The translations under genes were made by a program, and so were the position numbers. Source: Methanothermobacter wolfeii (GTDB taxonomy: Archaea > Methanobacteriota > Methanobacteria > Methanobacteriales > Methanothermobacteraceae). Taken from it: a stretch of 64,000 nucleotides of DNA. The notes beneath the pieces were generated by a model. That model was given only the letters and a program-made list of their open reading frames with translations. It searched no databases and was not told where the DNA came from. The stretch is taken from positions 896,001 through 960,000 of the forward strand of contig NZ_CP104550.1 of assembly GCF_025397995.1 (NCBI RefSeq), in the 5' to 3' direction. This document shows positions 1 to 9,153 of the stretch, piece by piece. Numbering within the stretch: the stretch's first letter is position 1; each line of letters opens with the position of its first letter.

Positions 1-1
1 G

Positions 2-562
2 TATCCAAGGTTCATATACCCCATATCAAAGGGTACCGCCACCATGAACTATGGAAACCAGATTGTATCAAGGATGCCATTCCTCAGGATTTACACACCT
101 CCACAATCCACAAGTCCGGCCTACGTCACCATACCCATCGCATCCATGGGATACAGTACCATCATATATGAGGCCTACGCCTACGACACCTCTGAAAGGA
201 AGCTCTGCGAAGCTGCAATGTTAATAGAATCCCTTGACAGCCTTAAAAGGGTGAGTGTCAGTGAAACAAAGGTCATATCAAGTTACCCCACCACTGGTGC
301 AATCACTCCACGAAGAACCATGATAAAGGTGAGATTCTCAGAGAGGATCAGCAGTGGCAAAAACTGGAACCGGATCGTACTTAAAAACCAGCGCGGTCGA
401 AGGGTCTACATTAAAAAATGGGTGAAGGGTAACACGCTCTATATAAAACCATCCATGCTCAGTAAAAACACATCTTACACCCTCACAGTTCCTTTCGAGG
501 CCGTGAAAGGCAGCTCCCCGATAAAAACCTGGAGCGTCAGTTTCAGGACAGGGAGAAAATAA
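2..562 (+). CDS. C-terminal part of a cell-surface protein with an Ig-like (SbsA/Big_5 type) domain; 5' end outside window
   Basis: The reading frame is open from base 2, so the first visible ATG (44) is probably internal and the gene begins left of the window. The last ~110 residues (from SSYPTTGAI through VRFSERI, LYIKPSML, SYTLTVPF to VSFRTG) follow the pattern of bacterial and archaeal Big_5/SbsA Ig-like domains, which are common in secreted and S-layer-associated proteins. The preceding ~70 residues are not recognised. A cell-envelope role is inferred from the domain only. The gene ends just before a T-rich stretch and a convergent neighbour. Confidence 0.6.
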   Translation, partial: YPRFIYPISKGTATMNYGNQIVSRMPFLRIYTPPQSTSPAYVTIPIASMGYSTIIYEAYAYDTSERKLCEAAMLIESLDSLKRVSVSETKVISSYPTTGAITPRRTMIKVRFSERISSGKNWNRIVLKNQRGRRVYIKKWVKGNTLYIKPSMLSKNTSYTLTVPFEAVKGSSPIKTWSVSFRTGRK

Positions 563-608
563 AAACTTTTTTTATCAGTAAAGGGATTCTGTTCACATGC
601 AGAATCCT

Positions 609-758
609 ATTCCTCAGAAAAGAAACAGAAAAAACACCTTCTTCCAAATAAAACAGATTCCACACCCCTACAGAACACCATTCCTCAGAAAAGAAACAGA
701 AAAAATAAAAACCTTTCTTATAACTAAAAAAACCCAATCCCCTACAGAATACCATTCC
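609..758. repeat. Tandem repeats copying the 3' end of the PHP gene
   Basis: An identical 26-nt segment beginning ATTCCTCAGAAAAGAAACAG lies at 609-634 and 680-705 (offset 71). A 19-nt segment at 666-684 matches 740-758 with one mismatch (offset 74). The copy at 740-758 is the last codons and stop of the minus-strand PHP gene. The spacer between the convergent genes is thus built of degenerate copies of that gene's 3' end plus A/T-rich, terminator-like sequence. Confidence 0.8.
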
Positions 759-1407
759 TTTTAAGTATCCTCCGGGGGTTCCTTACCAGGGCATCCTCAA
801 CCTCAGATTCTGTTAACCCGGCCCCGAGGCCCACCTTCTCTGCCATGTCATAATCAAGCAGGTCCCCGGGTGCATGGGTGTCCGTGTCAATGACAACAGG
901 CACACCAACCTCCCTTGCTGTGACCGCCACATGACCGTTACCAAGGCAGTGCCCCTTCCTTGCGCTTATCTCAAGGGTGACATCATTCTCAAGTGCAGCT
1001 TCAGCATCCTCCACACTTATAAGCCCTGGGTGGGCCAGTATATCAACCTCTGGACAGTTAACGGCTGCATGGTTGGTCCCGGGTATCACCGGCTCCACGA
1101 GGGTCTCCCCGTGGACAACTATAACCTCAGCCCCCAGCCTCCTTGCCCTCACAGCAAGTTTATCAATTATCTCAACAGGGGCATGGGTTATCTCAGCCCC
1201 AGGGACCACATTGATGTCCCAGTTATCACTTATATCGGACACGGCATCTATAAGCCCCTCGATGGTGCCTATGTTTGATGCATCCACATGGTCCGTTACC
1301 GCGATTGCCTCATGTCCAAGTACACACGCCCTCCTTGCCAGTTCAGATGGCAGGAGCTCGCCATCACTCAGAAGGCTGTGGGTGTGGAGATCTATCCTCT
1401 TCCTAAT
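742..1407 (-). CDS. PHP-domain phosphoesterase (histidinol-phosphatase-like); start codon appears to be ATT
   Basis: PHP-family metal-dependent phosphoesterase of about 220 residues. The frame carries the N-terminal metal motif IDLHTHS, then a TDH motif, GAEITH, VVHGE, DILAHPG, and a late DTDTHAPGD, all typical of PHP proteins. The first ATG/GTG/TTG in frame is GTG at 1287, which would remove the HTH and TDH metal ligands. Between the upstream in-frame stop and IDLHTHS there is no ATG, GTG or TTG. An AGGAGG site (1417-1422 on the plus strand) lies 9 nt before an ATT codon at 1405-1407 and 3 nt before another at 1411-1413. I chose 1407. Substrate unknown. Confidence 0.75.
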   Translation of the reverse strand: MRKRIDLHTHSLLSDGELLPSELARRACVLGHEAIAVTDHVDASNIGTIEGLIDAVSDISDNWDINVVPGAEITHAPVEIIDKLAVRARRLGAEVIVVHGETLVEPVIPGTNHAAVNCPEVDILAHPGLISVEDAEAALENDVTLEISARKGHCLGNGHVAVTAREVGVPVVIDTDTHAPGDLLDYDMAEKVGLGAGLTESEVEDALVRNPRRILKRNGIL

Positions 1408-1486
1408 TTTAATGCCCCTCCTAACAATTATATTACCTTATGAATATATCACCTAACAGTTAGATTCTGTTCATGGAAGTATTTAA

Positions 1487-2350
1487 ATGAAGGCGGCTGT
1501 CTTTGTACCATCACACATAACAGGCTTCTTTGAAATCATAAGGAAGGATGACCCCCTCAGGACAGGGTCCCGGGGGGCCGGCGTTGTCCTTGACAGGGGT
1601 GTCATGACCCGGGTCAGGGCGTTAAGGTCTGAGGATAAAACCAGGGTCGTGATAAACGGAAGAACCGTTAAGGATGACCCCGTCACCCGCAGGGCGGTTG
1701 AACTGCTAAGGGAGCATACCGGTTTCAGGGGCGGTATCAAGGTCTGCCATAAAATCCAGGTCCCTGTGGGGTGCGGTTTCGGGACATCGGCTGCCTGTGC
1801 ACTTGGAACCATCCTTGCAGCTGTAAGGGAACTTGAACTGCCGGTAACCGTGAACACTGCAGGTGCAATCGCCCACAGGGTGGAGGTGGAGCTTGGAACA
1901 GGCCTCGGAGACCTTATAGCTGAACTCACAGGGGGCATCGTTATAAGGACAAGGGAGGGACCCCCAGGCTATGGTGTGACGGACCGTATAGTTGACCAGG
2001 GCCTCCATGTCATATCCCTGACCCTTGGCGAGCTTGACACATCATCCATAATCACCGATGCCGGCCACGTGGAGCGCATAAACAGGACGGCCTCGGGGAT
2101 GATGAAGAAACTCCTGAAGGAACCCTCCCCTGAACTTTTCATGAGGCTCTCACGTGAATTCGCAGAGAGAACAGGACTTATAAACCCTGAACTCAGGGAG
2201 ATGGCTGATTCAATGGCTGAGGATACAGTCGGGGCCTCAATGGCCATGCTCGGCAACACGGTGTTCGCACTCTCAGAGAACCCTGACACTGAAATTGAAG
2301 GTGCGACGGTATCAGGGATCGACTTTTCAGGTGCAAGGTTCATAGACTGA
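1487..2350 (+). CDS. pok: Pantoate kinase (archaeal CoA biosynthesis)
   Basis: GHMP-superfamily kinase of 287 residues that phosphorylates pantoate to 4-phosphopantoate, the archaeal replacement for the bacterial pantothenate kinase order of steps. The GHMP ATP-binding motif is seen as PVGCGFGTSAACALG around residues 92-106. The N-terminus (AAVFVPSHITGFFEI) and C-terminal GASMAMLGNTVFAL match archaeal pantoate kinases. It is divergent from the PHP gene. Upstream spacing is short and the ribosome site weak (TGGAAG). Confidence 0.9.
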   Translation: MKAAVFVPSHITGFFEIIRKDDPLRTGSRGAGVVLDRGVMTRVRALRSEDKTRVVINGRTVKDDPVTRRAVELLREHTGFRGGIKVCHKIQVPVGCGFGTSAACALGTILAAVRELELPVTVNTAGAIAHRVEVELGTGLGDLIAELTGGIVIRTREGPPGYGVTDRIVDQGLHVISLTLGELDTSSIITDAGHVERINRTASGMMKKLLKEPSPELFMRLSREFAERTGLINPELREMADSMAEDTVGASMAMLGNTVFALSENPDTEIEGATVSGIDFSGARFID

Positions 2351-2440
2351 ATCTGGAGGCCATTACTGATTATAATGAACATATATGTGGATTTAAGGGG
2401 AAACCACTTTAAATTAGAAGGTTATAAAAAGTTATGGGGT

Positions 2441-2542
2441 GTGATCACCCATGAAAGGGAAACTATATGGGTGGTCAGCGCCATAGTATCGGTAGGAAGG
2501 ACCATGAAAGTAGTGGCAAGGAAAAAGGAACCAGTCCAGTGA
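2441..2542 (+). CDS. Possible small protein of 33 residues, unrecognised
   Basis: In the 226-bp spacer before the methyltransferase a GTG-started frame encodes 33 residues (VITHERETIWVVSAIV then SVGRTMKVVARKKEPVQ) ending in TGA. Composition resembles protein rather than random translation, but there is no clear ribosome site and no recognised homologue. It may instead be part of an untranslated leader. Confidence 0.25.
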   Translation: MITHERETIWVVSAIVSVGRTMKVVARKKEPVQ

Positions 2543-2576
2543 CCGGACCCTATCACAGAAGGAAAGAAGTGATCCG

Positions 2577-3117
2577 ATGATCAGGATAACCTATGACATC
2601 AATGTTTACAGGAAGGTCCTCAGGGAGATCCTTGAACCCCACCACACAGTGGTGGAACTGGGATGCCATGTGGGGAACTCCACCCGCATCATCTCAGACC
2701 TTGTACCCGAGGGAAGGGTCATAGCCATAGATAACAGTCCCGAAGCCATCAGCATAATGGAGGACCTCAGCAGGAAGACAGGGAACGTTGAATTCATATC
2801 AGGGGATGTTAGACTTCATGAAACCCTTGAAAGGGTCTGTGAAATGATTGAATCCTGTGATGTCCTCAGCGTGGACCTTGGCGGTGGTTATCACCCTGAT
2901 ACAACCTTCAAGGTCTACTTCATATGGTCATCCACACTTAAACCAGGGACCTCGATAATAAGGAACCGGGGACTCCTGGACTTTGTATGCTCATCCATGA
3001 CTGAAGAGTCAATCACCTCAAGGTATGGATGGCTTGAGTCAAGCGGGGATGCCGGCATCCCCCCTCGGCTCAGGGAATTCAAACTCTGGTCCAGCAGGAT
3101 CTACAAGGAGGGTGCTG

Positions 3118-3128
<11 letters not shown>
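2577..3128 (+). CDS. SAM-dependent methyltransferase, class I Rossmann fold
   Basis: A 183-residue protein with motif [14 protein letters not shown] (about 25-37), an acidic loop [15 protein letters not shown], and [10 protein letters not shown], which together indicate a class I SAM-dependent methyltransferase. The substrate cannot be read from the sequence. It overlaps the next gene (ADH synthase) by 11 nt, so the two are probably co-translated. A link to aromatic amino acid synthesis is suggested by position only. Confidence 0.75.
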
Positions 3129-3918
<790 letters not shown>

Positions 3919-3920
3919 GG

Positions 3921-5045
3921 ATGAAATTCGCCTGGTTAATGGCACCCGACACCTACTGGGATGAGAAGAAGACCTTCATAACAGCCGCCCTTGAATCAGG
4001 GATAGACCACATCGTTGATGTTTCAGATGCAGAGAAGATAAGGAAACTTGGAAACCTCACCATCATATCACCCGATGAGGATGCCGACATAGTCCTTGTA
4101 GGGATTAACGGTGAGGGTGACGGGACCCTTGAACTCCCGGAATCCCTTGAATACTCAAGGGACGCTGAAATAGCATTCGAACTCAAGGGTGAGGGTAAGA
4201 GGGTTGCCGCCTATGTTGAGATAAGGAGCAAGGCCCATGAGGAACTTGCAAGGCGACTTGGGCGCACGGTGGACTACCTGATACTGGTGGGTGAGGACTG
4301 GAAGATCATCCCCCTTGAGAACATAATCGCGGACCTTCAGGGCGAGGATGTTAAACTCGTGGCGGCCGTGGCTGATGAAGAGGAGGCCAGGGTGGCCCTT
4401 GAAACCCTTGAACACGGCACAGACGGTGTCCTTATAGAACCTGCAGAAATATCACAGATAAAGGCCATAGCAGAACTCCTTGAGGAGATTGAAAGCGAAA
4501 AGTACAGCCTCAAACCGGCGACAGTTACCCGTGTGGAGCCTGTTGGTTCAGGTGACAGGGTCTGTGTGGACACATGTTCAATGATGGTCCCCGGCGAGGG
4601 CATGCTGGTTGGAAGCTACTCCGGTGGACTCTTCCTTGTCCACAGCGAGTCCCTTGAAAGCGAATACGTGGCATCAAGGCCCTTCCGTGTCAACGCAGGA
4701 CCGGTCCAGGCCTACGTCATGACCCCCGGAGGGAAGACAAAGTACCTTTCAGAGCTTGAAACCGGCGATGAGGTCCTGGTGGTTGACTCCAAGGGCAGGT
4801 CACGGGTCGCTGTGGTTGGAAGGGTTAAAATAGAGAAGAGGCCCCTGATACTCGTTGAAGCAGAGTACGAGGATAGACGTGTGAGGACGCTCCTCCAGAA
4901 CGCTGAAACCATAAGACTCGTGAATGACAAGGGGGAAGCTGTCTCTGTCAGCGAAATATCTGAGGGAGACAGGGTCCTTGTTTACTTTGAGGACTCAGCA
5001 AGGCACTTCGGCATGGCCATCACCGAGACCATAATTGAGAAGTGA
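3921..5045 (+). CDS. aroB': 3-dehydroquinate synthase II
   Basis: Converts ADH to 3-dehydroquinate with oxidative deamination, the second step of the archaeal alternative entry to aromatic amino acids. The 374-residue protein begins MKFAWLMAPDTYWDEKK and contains the C-terminal family pattern GRVKIEKRPLILVEAEY ... LLQNAETIRL. ATG 3921 is chosen; a TTG at 3915 is in frame two codons upstream. It starts 2 nt after the aldolase stop, so the pair is translationally linked. Confidence 0.93.
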   Translation: MKFAWLMAPDTYWDEKKTFITAALESGIDHIVDVSDAEKIRKLGNLTIISPDEDADIVLVGINGEGDGTLELPESLEYSRDAEIAFELKGEGKRVAAYVEIRSKAHEELARRLGRTVDYLILVGEDWKIIPLENIIADLQGEDVKLVAAVADEEEARVALETLEHGTDGVLIEPAEISQIKAIAELLEEIESEKYSLKPATVTRVEPVGSGDRVCVDTCSMMVPGEGMLVGSYSGGLFLVHSESLESEYVASRPFRVNAGPVQAYVMTPGGKTKYLSELETGDEVLVVDSKGRSRVAVVGRVKIEKRPLILVEAEYEDRRVRTLLQNAETIRLVNDKGEAVSVSEISEGDRVLVYFEDSARHFGMAITETIIEK

Positions 5046-5097
5046 ACCACCTTGCAGCGTAAGGACCATCAAACATGAATAATGGCTTGAGGTGATG

Positions 5098-6036
5098 GTG
5101 CCTAACATGTACAGCGTAAGGATCATCACACCCGTGGAGAAGGACAGGCTACTTGCTGAAATAGACACACGGCTCATTGAGAGGAAGGCAAACCTGCATG
5201 GTGCCTGTGTCAAGCTCCTTACAGATGACCCATCCTTCAAGGAGGAATGGGAGGATAACTTCAGGTTCATGAGCGATGATATCAGGCCCCATGCAAAGGT
5301 ATTCGCTGTCTCGGATGGTGGGGAACTATCCGTGTCCTATGAACCGGTCTCAAAGACGGTTATAATCAAGAACATGGACTACTATGGATGGGTTAAGAGC
5401 ATAGCCCTTGCAGCCGTTGCTGACTTCTTCGAGGAGTACCATTCAGAGCACCTCCGCTACTCTGTCCATGGCTCAGTCATCGATGTAGAGGGTCATGGTC
5501 TCGCCATCATAGGACCTCCCGGTACCGGAAAGACAACCCTTACCTACGGGATGCTCCTTGATGATGCCTGCAGTTACATATCAGATGACTGGTTCTTCAC
5601 AAGACTCTTTGAGAACGGCGCCCTTGCCTATGCCTCAGAGAAGAACTCCTACATACGTGATGATATAGGCAGTGTCTGGGAGGAGTACTCTGAGATCATA
5701 GAGGATGTGAGTCTTGACAGGAAGGGCCGGGGAATCGTGGATATCAGCAGACTCTTCGGTGACAGTATAAGGGAATCAACCACCCTCAGAAGGGTTGTAC
5801 TCCTTGACAGGACCCCTGGAGAGCCGCCCTTCAGGAGGCTGAACCCTGAGGCCGGGCTGAGGTACATGCTTGAGAAGGACTTCTGCAACCCACACCAGCT
5901 TGTAAGGGACCCTAGGAAGATGGAACTGAGGAAGATGTTCTTCAGGGAGCTCTTCGGCAGGGTGGAACTTTACATGCTGAACACCATTGAAACACCCCAC
6001 AAGAGCCTTGAAAGACTTAAAAACCTGGAGGAGTGA
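5098..6036 (+). CDS. HPr-kinase/PEPCK-like P-loop protein of unknown substrate
   Basis: A protein of about 312 residues with Walker A GPPGTGKTTLTYGMLLDD near residue 140, followed by SYISDDWFF. The P-loop followed by a conserved S(D)DW/E element resembles the C-terminal catalytic domain of HPr kinase/phosphorylase (PEPCK-type fold). No PTS or HPr is visible nearby, so the substrate is probably something else. GAGG at 5089-5092 suggests GTG 5098; ATG 5095 and 5107 are alternatives. A 17-nt segment at its 5' end (5112-5128) is repeated with one mismatch at 5055-5071. The stop nearly touches the thpR ribosome site. Confidence 0.55.
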   Translation: MPNMYSVRIITPVEKDRLLAEIDTRLIERKANLHGACVKLLTDDPSFKEEWEDNFRFMSDDIRPHAKVFAVSDGGELSVSYEPVSKTVIIKNMDYYGWVKSIALAAVADFFEEYHSEHLRYSVHGSVIDVEGHGLAIIGPPGTGKTTLTYGMLLDDACSYISDDWFFTRLFENGALAYASEKNSYIRDDIGSVWEEYSEIIEDVSLDRKGRGIVDISRLFGDSIRESTTLRRVVLLDRTPGEPPFRRLNPEAGLRYMLEKDFCNPHQLVRDPRKMELRKMFFRELFGRVELYMLNTIETPHKSLERLKNLEE

Positions 6037-6039
6037 GCA

Positions 6040-6594
6040 GTGAAGGTAAGGGCTTTCCTTGCAGTCGATGTTGATGAGAAACTGAAGGACAGGATAATTG
6101 AGGTCCAGGAGAAACTGAAGGGTGCCGATGCCCAGATCAAATTCGTTGAACCCGAAAACCTCCACTTCACCCTGAAATTCTTCGGGGACACCGGTGAGAA
6201 CAGACTTAAAAGGATAGGGAGAATCGTGGATGAAACCATAAGTGAATATGAGCCATTCAGAATCCATATAAAGGGTGCCGGGGTTTTCCCGAACCCCAGG
6301 TACATACGTGTGGTCTGGCTCGGTGTTGAAGACCCTGAAACATTCTCCAAACTTCAGGAACACCTTGACACTGGTTTCAGGGGGATTGGCTTCAGACCCG
6401 AAAGGGACTACGTACCCCACCTCACCATTGGAAGGGTTAAGGGTCCCAGGAACAGGGAAAAGCTTGCGGATATAATCTCAGACCTTGAGGAAGTGGATAT
6501 CGGGTCCATGGAGGTCAGGGAGATAGCACTCAAGAAGAGTGAACTCACACCTGCAGGACCCCTCTACTCGGATATCCGGGTCTTCAGGCTTTAA
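6040..6594 (+). CDS. thpR: RNA 2',3'-cyclic phosphodiesterase / 2'-5' RNA ligase-like
   Basis: The 2H phosphoesterase fold with both HxT motifs: HFTLKF near residue 43 and HLTIGRV near residue 128. Length of 184 residues is normal for ThpR. GTG start at 6040 with GGAGGAG at 6028-6033, overlapping the previous stop. It is next to the CCA-adding enzyme, and this pairing is common in archaea, suggesting a role in tRNA end processing. Confidence 0.92.
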   Translation: MKVRAFLAVDVDEKLKDRIIEVQEKLKGADAQIKFVEPENLHFTLKFFGDTGENRLKRIGRIVDETISEYEPFRIHIKGAGVFPNPRYIRVVWLGVEDPETFSKLQEHLDTGFRGIGFRPERDYVPHLTIGRVKGPRNREKLADIISDLEEVDIGSMEVREIALKKSELTPAGPLYSDIRVFRL

Positions 6595-6608
6595 ACTTCT
6601 TCTAAGTT

Positions 6609-6629
6609 AAAGGTGTCCAGTACACCTTT
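6609..6629 (+). promoter_or_regulatory. Perfect 8-bp hairpin directly before the cca ribosome site
   Basis: AAAGGTGT, loop CCAGT, ACACCTTT forms an uninterrupted stem in the 49-nt spacer between thpR and cca. Its right arm ends where the cca ribosome site (TTTGGAG) begins. It could act as a processing site, a weak terminator or a block on initiation. Confidence 0.5.
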
Positions 6630-6643
6630 GGAGCGTGTTTACC

Positions 6644-8005
6644 ATGGACTACAGGGATATACTCGATGACATAAAACCGGATGAAGAGGAATATCAGCGT
6701 GTTATGAACCTGTCAGGGAAACTAACCGGATGCATAAACAGACTGGCATCAGGGGAGGGCCTGGATGCAGAGGCCGTCCTTGTGGGCTCGGTTGCCAAGG
6801 GTACATGGCTCTCTGGCGGCGCCGATATAGACATATTCATCCACTTCCCCCTGGATACCCCTGAGGAGGAACTCAAAACCACCGGCCTCCACCTGGGACA
6901 TGAATGTATAAGGAGGTTCCATGGGACCCCTGAGGAGCGCTACGCATCACACCCCTACGTTACAGGGCACATAGATGGATACGAGGTTGACTTCGTCCCC
7001 TGCTACCGTATAGAGGATGCTTCAGAGCTCAGATCAGCTGTTGACCGGACAATCCTCCACACCAGGTACATCCAGACAAGGCTCAGGGAAGAGCAGAGGG
7101 ATGAGGTGCTCCTCCTCAAGCAGTTCATGAAGTCAACAGGTACCTATGGTTCAGAGTTCCGCGTCGGTGGCTTTGCAGGTTACCTTGCAGAGCTCCTCAT
7201 AATACACTACCATGACTTTGAGGGGGTCCTGGAGGGGGCCCTTGAATGGAGGCCCGGCCATGTGATTGATATTGAGGGTCACGGGACCGGTGAAAGGTTC
7301 ACGGAGCCCCTGGTTGTGGTTGACCCCGTGGACAGGAACAGGAACGTGGCAGCGGCCCTGACACTCCAGAGGATGTCTGAATTTATAACCGCTGCTAGGA
7401 ACTTCCTCAGGTCAGGGAAGAAGGAATACTTCACCGGACCGGAGTACGCATCGGATCCTGAAGCCATCATGGAGACCTGCAGGATGAGGGGCTCAAAGGT
7501 AATCCTGGTGTCCATGGGGGTGCCTGATATACCTGCAGATGCCCTGTACCCCCAGCTCAGGAAGACCATGGACTCCCTGCTCAGGAGACTGGAGGAGGAG
7601 GGCTTCAGGGTTCTGAACGCTGATTACTGGAGTGATGAGGAAAAGGTTGCTGTTATAATCCTTGAAATGGAGGTCTGGATGCTTCCATCATACAGGAAGA
7701 GATACGGACCCCCTGTATGGGCCCGCAAACATTCAGAGAGGTTCCTTGAAAGGAATGAAATGGTCTGGGTTGAGGGTTCAAGGCTTGCTGTTGATTCACC
7801 AAGGAGACACAGTTTCGCGGTGGATTTCCTTGAGGACCTCCTTTCAAGTCCGGAGAGGCTCAGGATGGGTAAACACATAGGTGCAGAGATAAGGAGGGGT
7901 TTCGGTGTCCATGTCCTTGAGGATTTCATTGAATCAGCGGGGCCCGGCTTCATAATGTTCCTTGACTCCTTCCTGAACCCATGGAAGAGACTGATAAGGC
8001 AGTAA
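6644..8005 (+). CDS. cca: CCA-adding tRNA nucleotidyltransferase (archaeal class I)
   Basis: Adds CCA to tRNA 3' ends. The nucleotidyltransferase signature VLVGSVAKGTWLSGGADIDIF (GS...DxD) lies near residues 45-65, with a third acidic motif in YEVDFVPCYRI. Length of 453 residues is normal for archaeal CCA enzymes. ATG 6644 is preferred over GTG 6635 because of GGAG spacing. The tRNA gene in this window lacks an encoded CCA, consistent with need for this enzyme. The 3' end has a decayed copy about 0.9 kb downstream. Confidence 0.95.
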   Translation: MDYRDILDDIKPDEEEYQRVMNLSGKLTGCINRLASGEGLDAEAVLVGSVAKGTWLSGGADIDIFIHFPLDTPEEELKTTGLHLGHECIRRFHGTPEERYASHPYVTGHIDGYEVDFVPCYRIEDASELRSAVDRTILHTRYIQTRLREEQRDEVLLLKQFMKSTGTYGSEFRVGGFAGYLAELLIIHYHDFEGVLEGALEWRPGHVIDIEGHGTGERFTEPLVVVDPVDRNRNVAAALTLQRMSEFITAARNFLRSGKKEYFTGPEYASDPEAIMETCRMRGSKVILVSMGVPDIPADALYPQLRKTMDSLLRRLEEEGFRVLNADYWSDEEKVAVIILEMEVWMLPSYRKRYGPPVWARKHSERFLERNEMVWVEGSRLAVDSPRRHSFAVDFLEDLLSSPERLRMGKHIGAEIRRGFGVHVLEDFIESAGPGFIMFLDSFLNPWKRLIRQ

Positions 8006-8099
8006 CTGCTGGATAAAAAGTCATCTCTAATTTTTTTCATGAGATTAAGGTCAGAGTTTTTTAAGGATAAATTGACTTTTCCCCGACGATCCATGAAAC

Positions 8100-8500
8100 A
8101 AAAAAACAATCCTTTTCTCCAGCTCCTTCCTGACCCATTCCATCACCTTAACCCGCGATTTCAAGTCTCTCCTCTACTCTTTCCCTGTCATAGAGTTTAT
8201 AGGGGAGTCCCTGGGCAGCGTCTGGATGGCGCGGGATAATGATATCAGATTCAGCTTCTGAGACCCCTCATAAATTCCTCTGGCATGTTAAGTTCATTTT
8301 CCAGGAAAATCAGATAATTTGTGGAACCAGGGGATGCTCTTTTTTGTGGATATACAGTGCCTTCAATGCCCTTTTTTCAGCGGCCTGCTGTGATAAAAAT
8401 GCTGTTATATAATATTCATTGATTTTAAGGTTTTTAGCAGCGCCCTCAAAGTCCTTTTCTGCCTGTTCCCAACAGTTATAAATTCCTCTCCCTATAACTA
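8100..8500 (-). pseudogene. Decayed HEPN-domain protein gene
   Basis: Reading the minus strand across frames gives CWEQAEKDFEGAAKNLKIN and LSQQAAEKRALKALYIHK, then in another frame LIFLENELNMPEEFMRG, then SDIIIPRHPDAAQGLPYKLY, then VMEWVRKELEKR. Together this is a full HEPN-domain protein (QQAAEKALKAL core, YPDA-like PY motif, final EWV helix) interrupted by at least three frameshifts. HEPN proteins are often toxins paired with a nucleotidyltransferase; no partner is visible here. It lies in an insert between cca and a degenerate copy of the cca 3' end. Confidence 0.75.
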
Positions 8501-8513
8501 AAATCTTTGACCG

Positions 8514-8608
8514 CACAATATTAATCCTTTTAATAGTAACACTTGAGGAGCAGAAACTGAAACAGATACCCCGAAAAAACACAATATTAATCCTTTTCAT
8601 TGTAACAC
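8514..8608. repeat. Two 29-nt direct repeats, 37-nt spacer
   Basis: A 29-nt segment beginning CACAATATTAATCCTTTT occurs at 8514-8542 and 8580-8608 with two differences, offset 66 bp. It lies at the 5' side of the dead HEPN gene. Size and spacing imitate a minimal CRISPR unit, but similar spaced pairs occur throughout the window, so a local tandem duplication is more likely. Confidence 0.7.
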
Positions 8609-8698
8609 CCTGTCTCAAAAAATAAGGTGAAATGAGTGCTCACTCTTTTAATTCCAGTGTCCTGATACTGGAGGAACCTTAATTTAGTGTTCCATGAT

Positions 8699-8815
8699 GT
8701 GGTTGATTTCCTTGAGGACTCCTTTGAGCTGAGGCCGGATGGTTAAACATAGGTGCAGATATAGATGGCTTTTGGTGTCCATGTCTTGAGGATTTCACCA
8801 CAGGTTCATGATTCA
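8699..8815 (+). pseudogene. Degenerate copy of the cca 3' end
   Basis: The stretch aligns by eye with cca around 7820-7960. Shared blocks include GATTTCCTTGAGGAC, GGATGG(G)TAAACA, CATAGGTGCAGA, GGTGTCCATGTC and TTGAGGATTTCA. It carries several small deletions and no usable frame. It marks either a duplication of the cca end or the far side of an insertion that brought in 8006-8700. Confidence 0.8.
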
Positions 8816-8935
8816 TAAGTAATCTTCAGTGAGCCATAAGCTGTATTCTCCATATGTCAGTGAGAGAATCATCCTCCTGATACCCATGATCATACTTTAT
8901 TTTTATTCCACTGTAAATTAGTATTACTTTTTTAT

Positions 8936-8945
8936 TTTTATATAG
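8936..8945 (+). promoter_or_regulatory. TATA box for the CobN-like gene
   Basis: TTTTTATATAG in a very AT-rich tract. With normal archaeal spacing transcription would begin near 8965, giving a leader of about 185 nt before the ATG at 9154. Confidence 0.5.
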
Positions 8946-9011
8946 TAAAATATTTATTCTTTGAAGATTTTACTGAATAAAGGAAGGATTTTAAGTAATA
9001 AAACCCTTCAT

Positions 9012-9115
9012 GTCTGCCATGCCCTGAGTGCTGGCAGACCTGCATTGAAAACACCGAAAAATTACCCCTGCTGAGACTTAGTGTCGTCTAAGCAGGAAAC
9101 CCCTCTCCAGAGGGG
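9012..9115 (+). ncRNA. Structured 5' leader (three hairpins) of the exported CobN-like gene; candidate riboregulator
   Basis: Three stem-loops follow one another: GTCTGCCA/TGGCAGAC (9012-9039, perfect 8 bp, 12-nt loop); CCTGCTGAGAC/GTCTAAGCAGG (9067-9096, 11 bp with one mismatch); CCCCTCT/AGAGGGG (9100-9115, perfect 7 bp, 2-nt loop). They lie between the TATA box and the GGAGGTGA site. No cobalamin-riboswitch box was found. The RNA class is unknown to me. Confidence 0.5.
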
Positions 9116-9153
9116 AAAATAATAGAAAACAAATTTAAAGGAGGTGAAAATGT

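Noticed and set aside
874-1456. Plus-strand open frames opposite the PHP gene
   Set aside because: They are antisense shadows; the minus strand carries clear PHP motifs.
3025-3117. Longer start for ADH synthase
   Set aside because: Would add 31 residues encoded within the methyltransferase gene; ATG 3118 has a strong ribosome site and fits the family N-terminus.
8514-8608. CRISPR-like pair (29-nt repeats, 37-nt spacer)
   Set aside because: Only two copies with two differences, no cas genes, no leader, and many similar spaced duplications elsewhere in the window that are clearly not CRISPR.
9012-9115. Cobalamin riboswitch
   Set aside because: No B12-box-like sequence and the hairpin order does not fit the known cobalamin class; kept as an unassigned structured leader.
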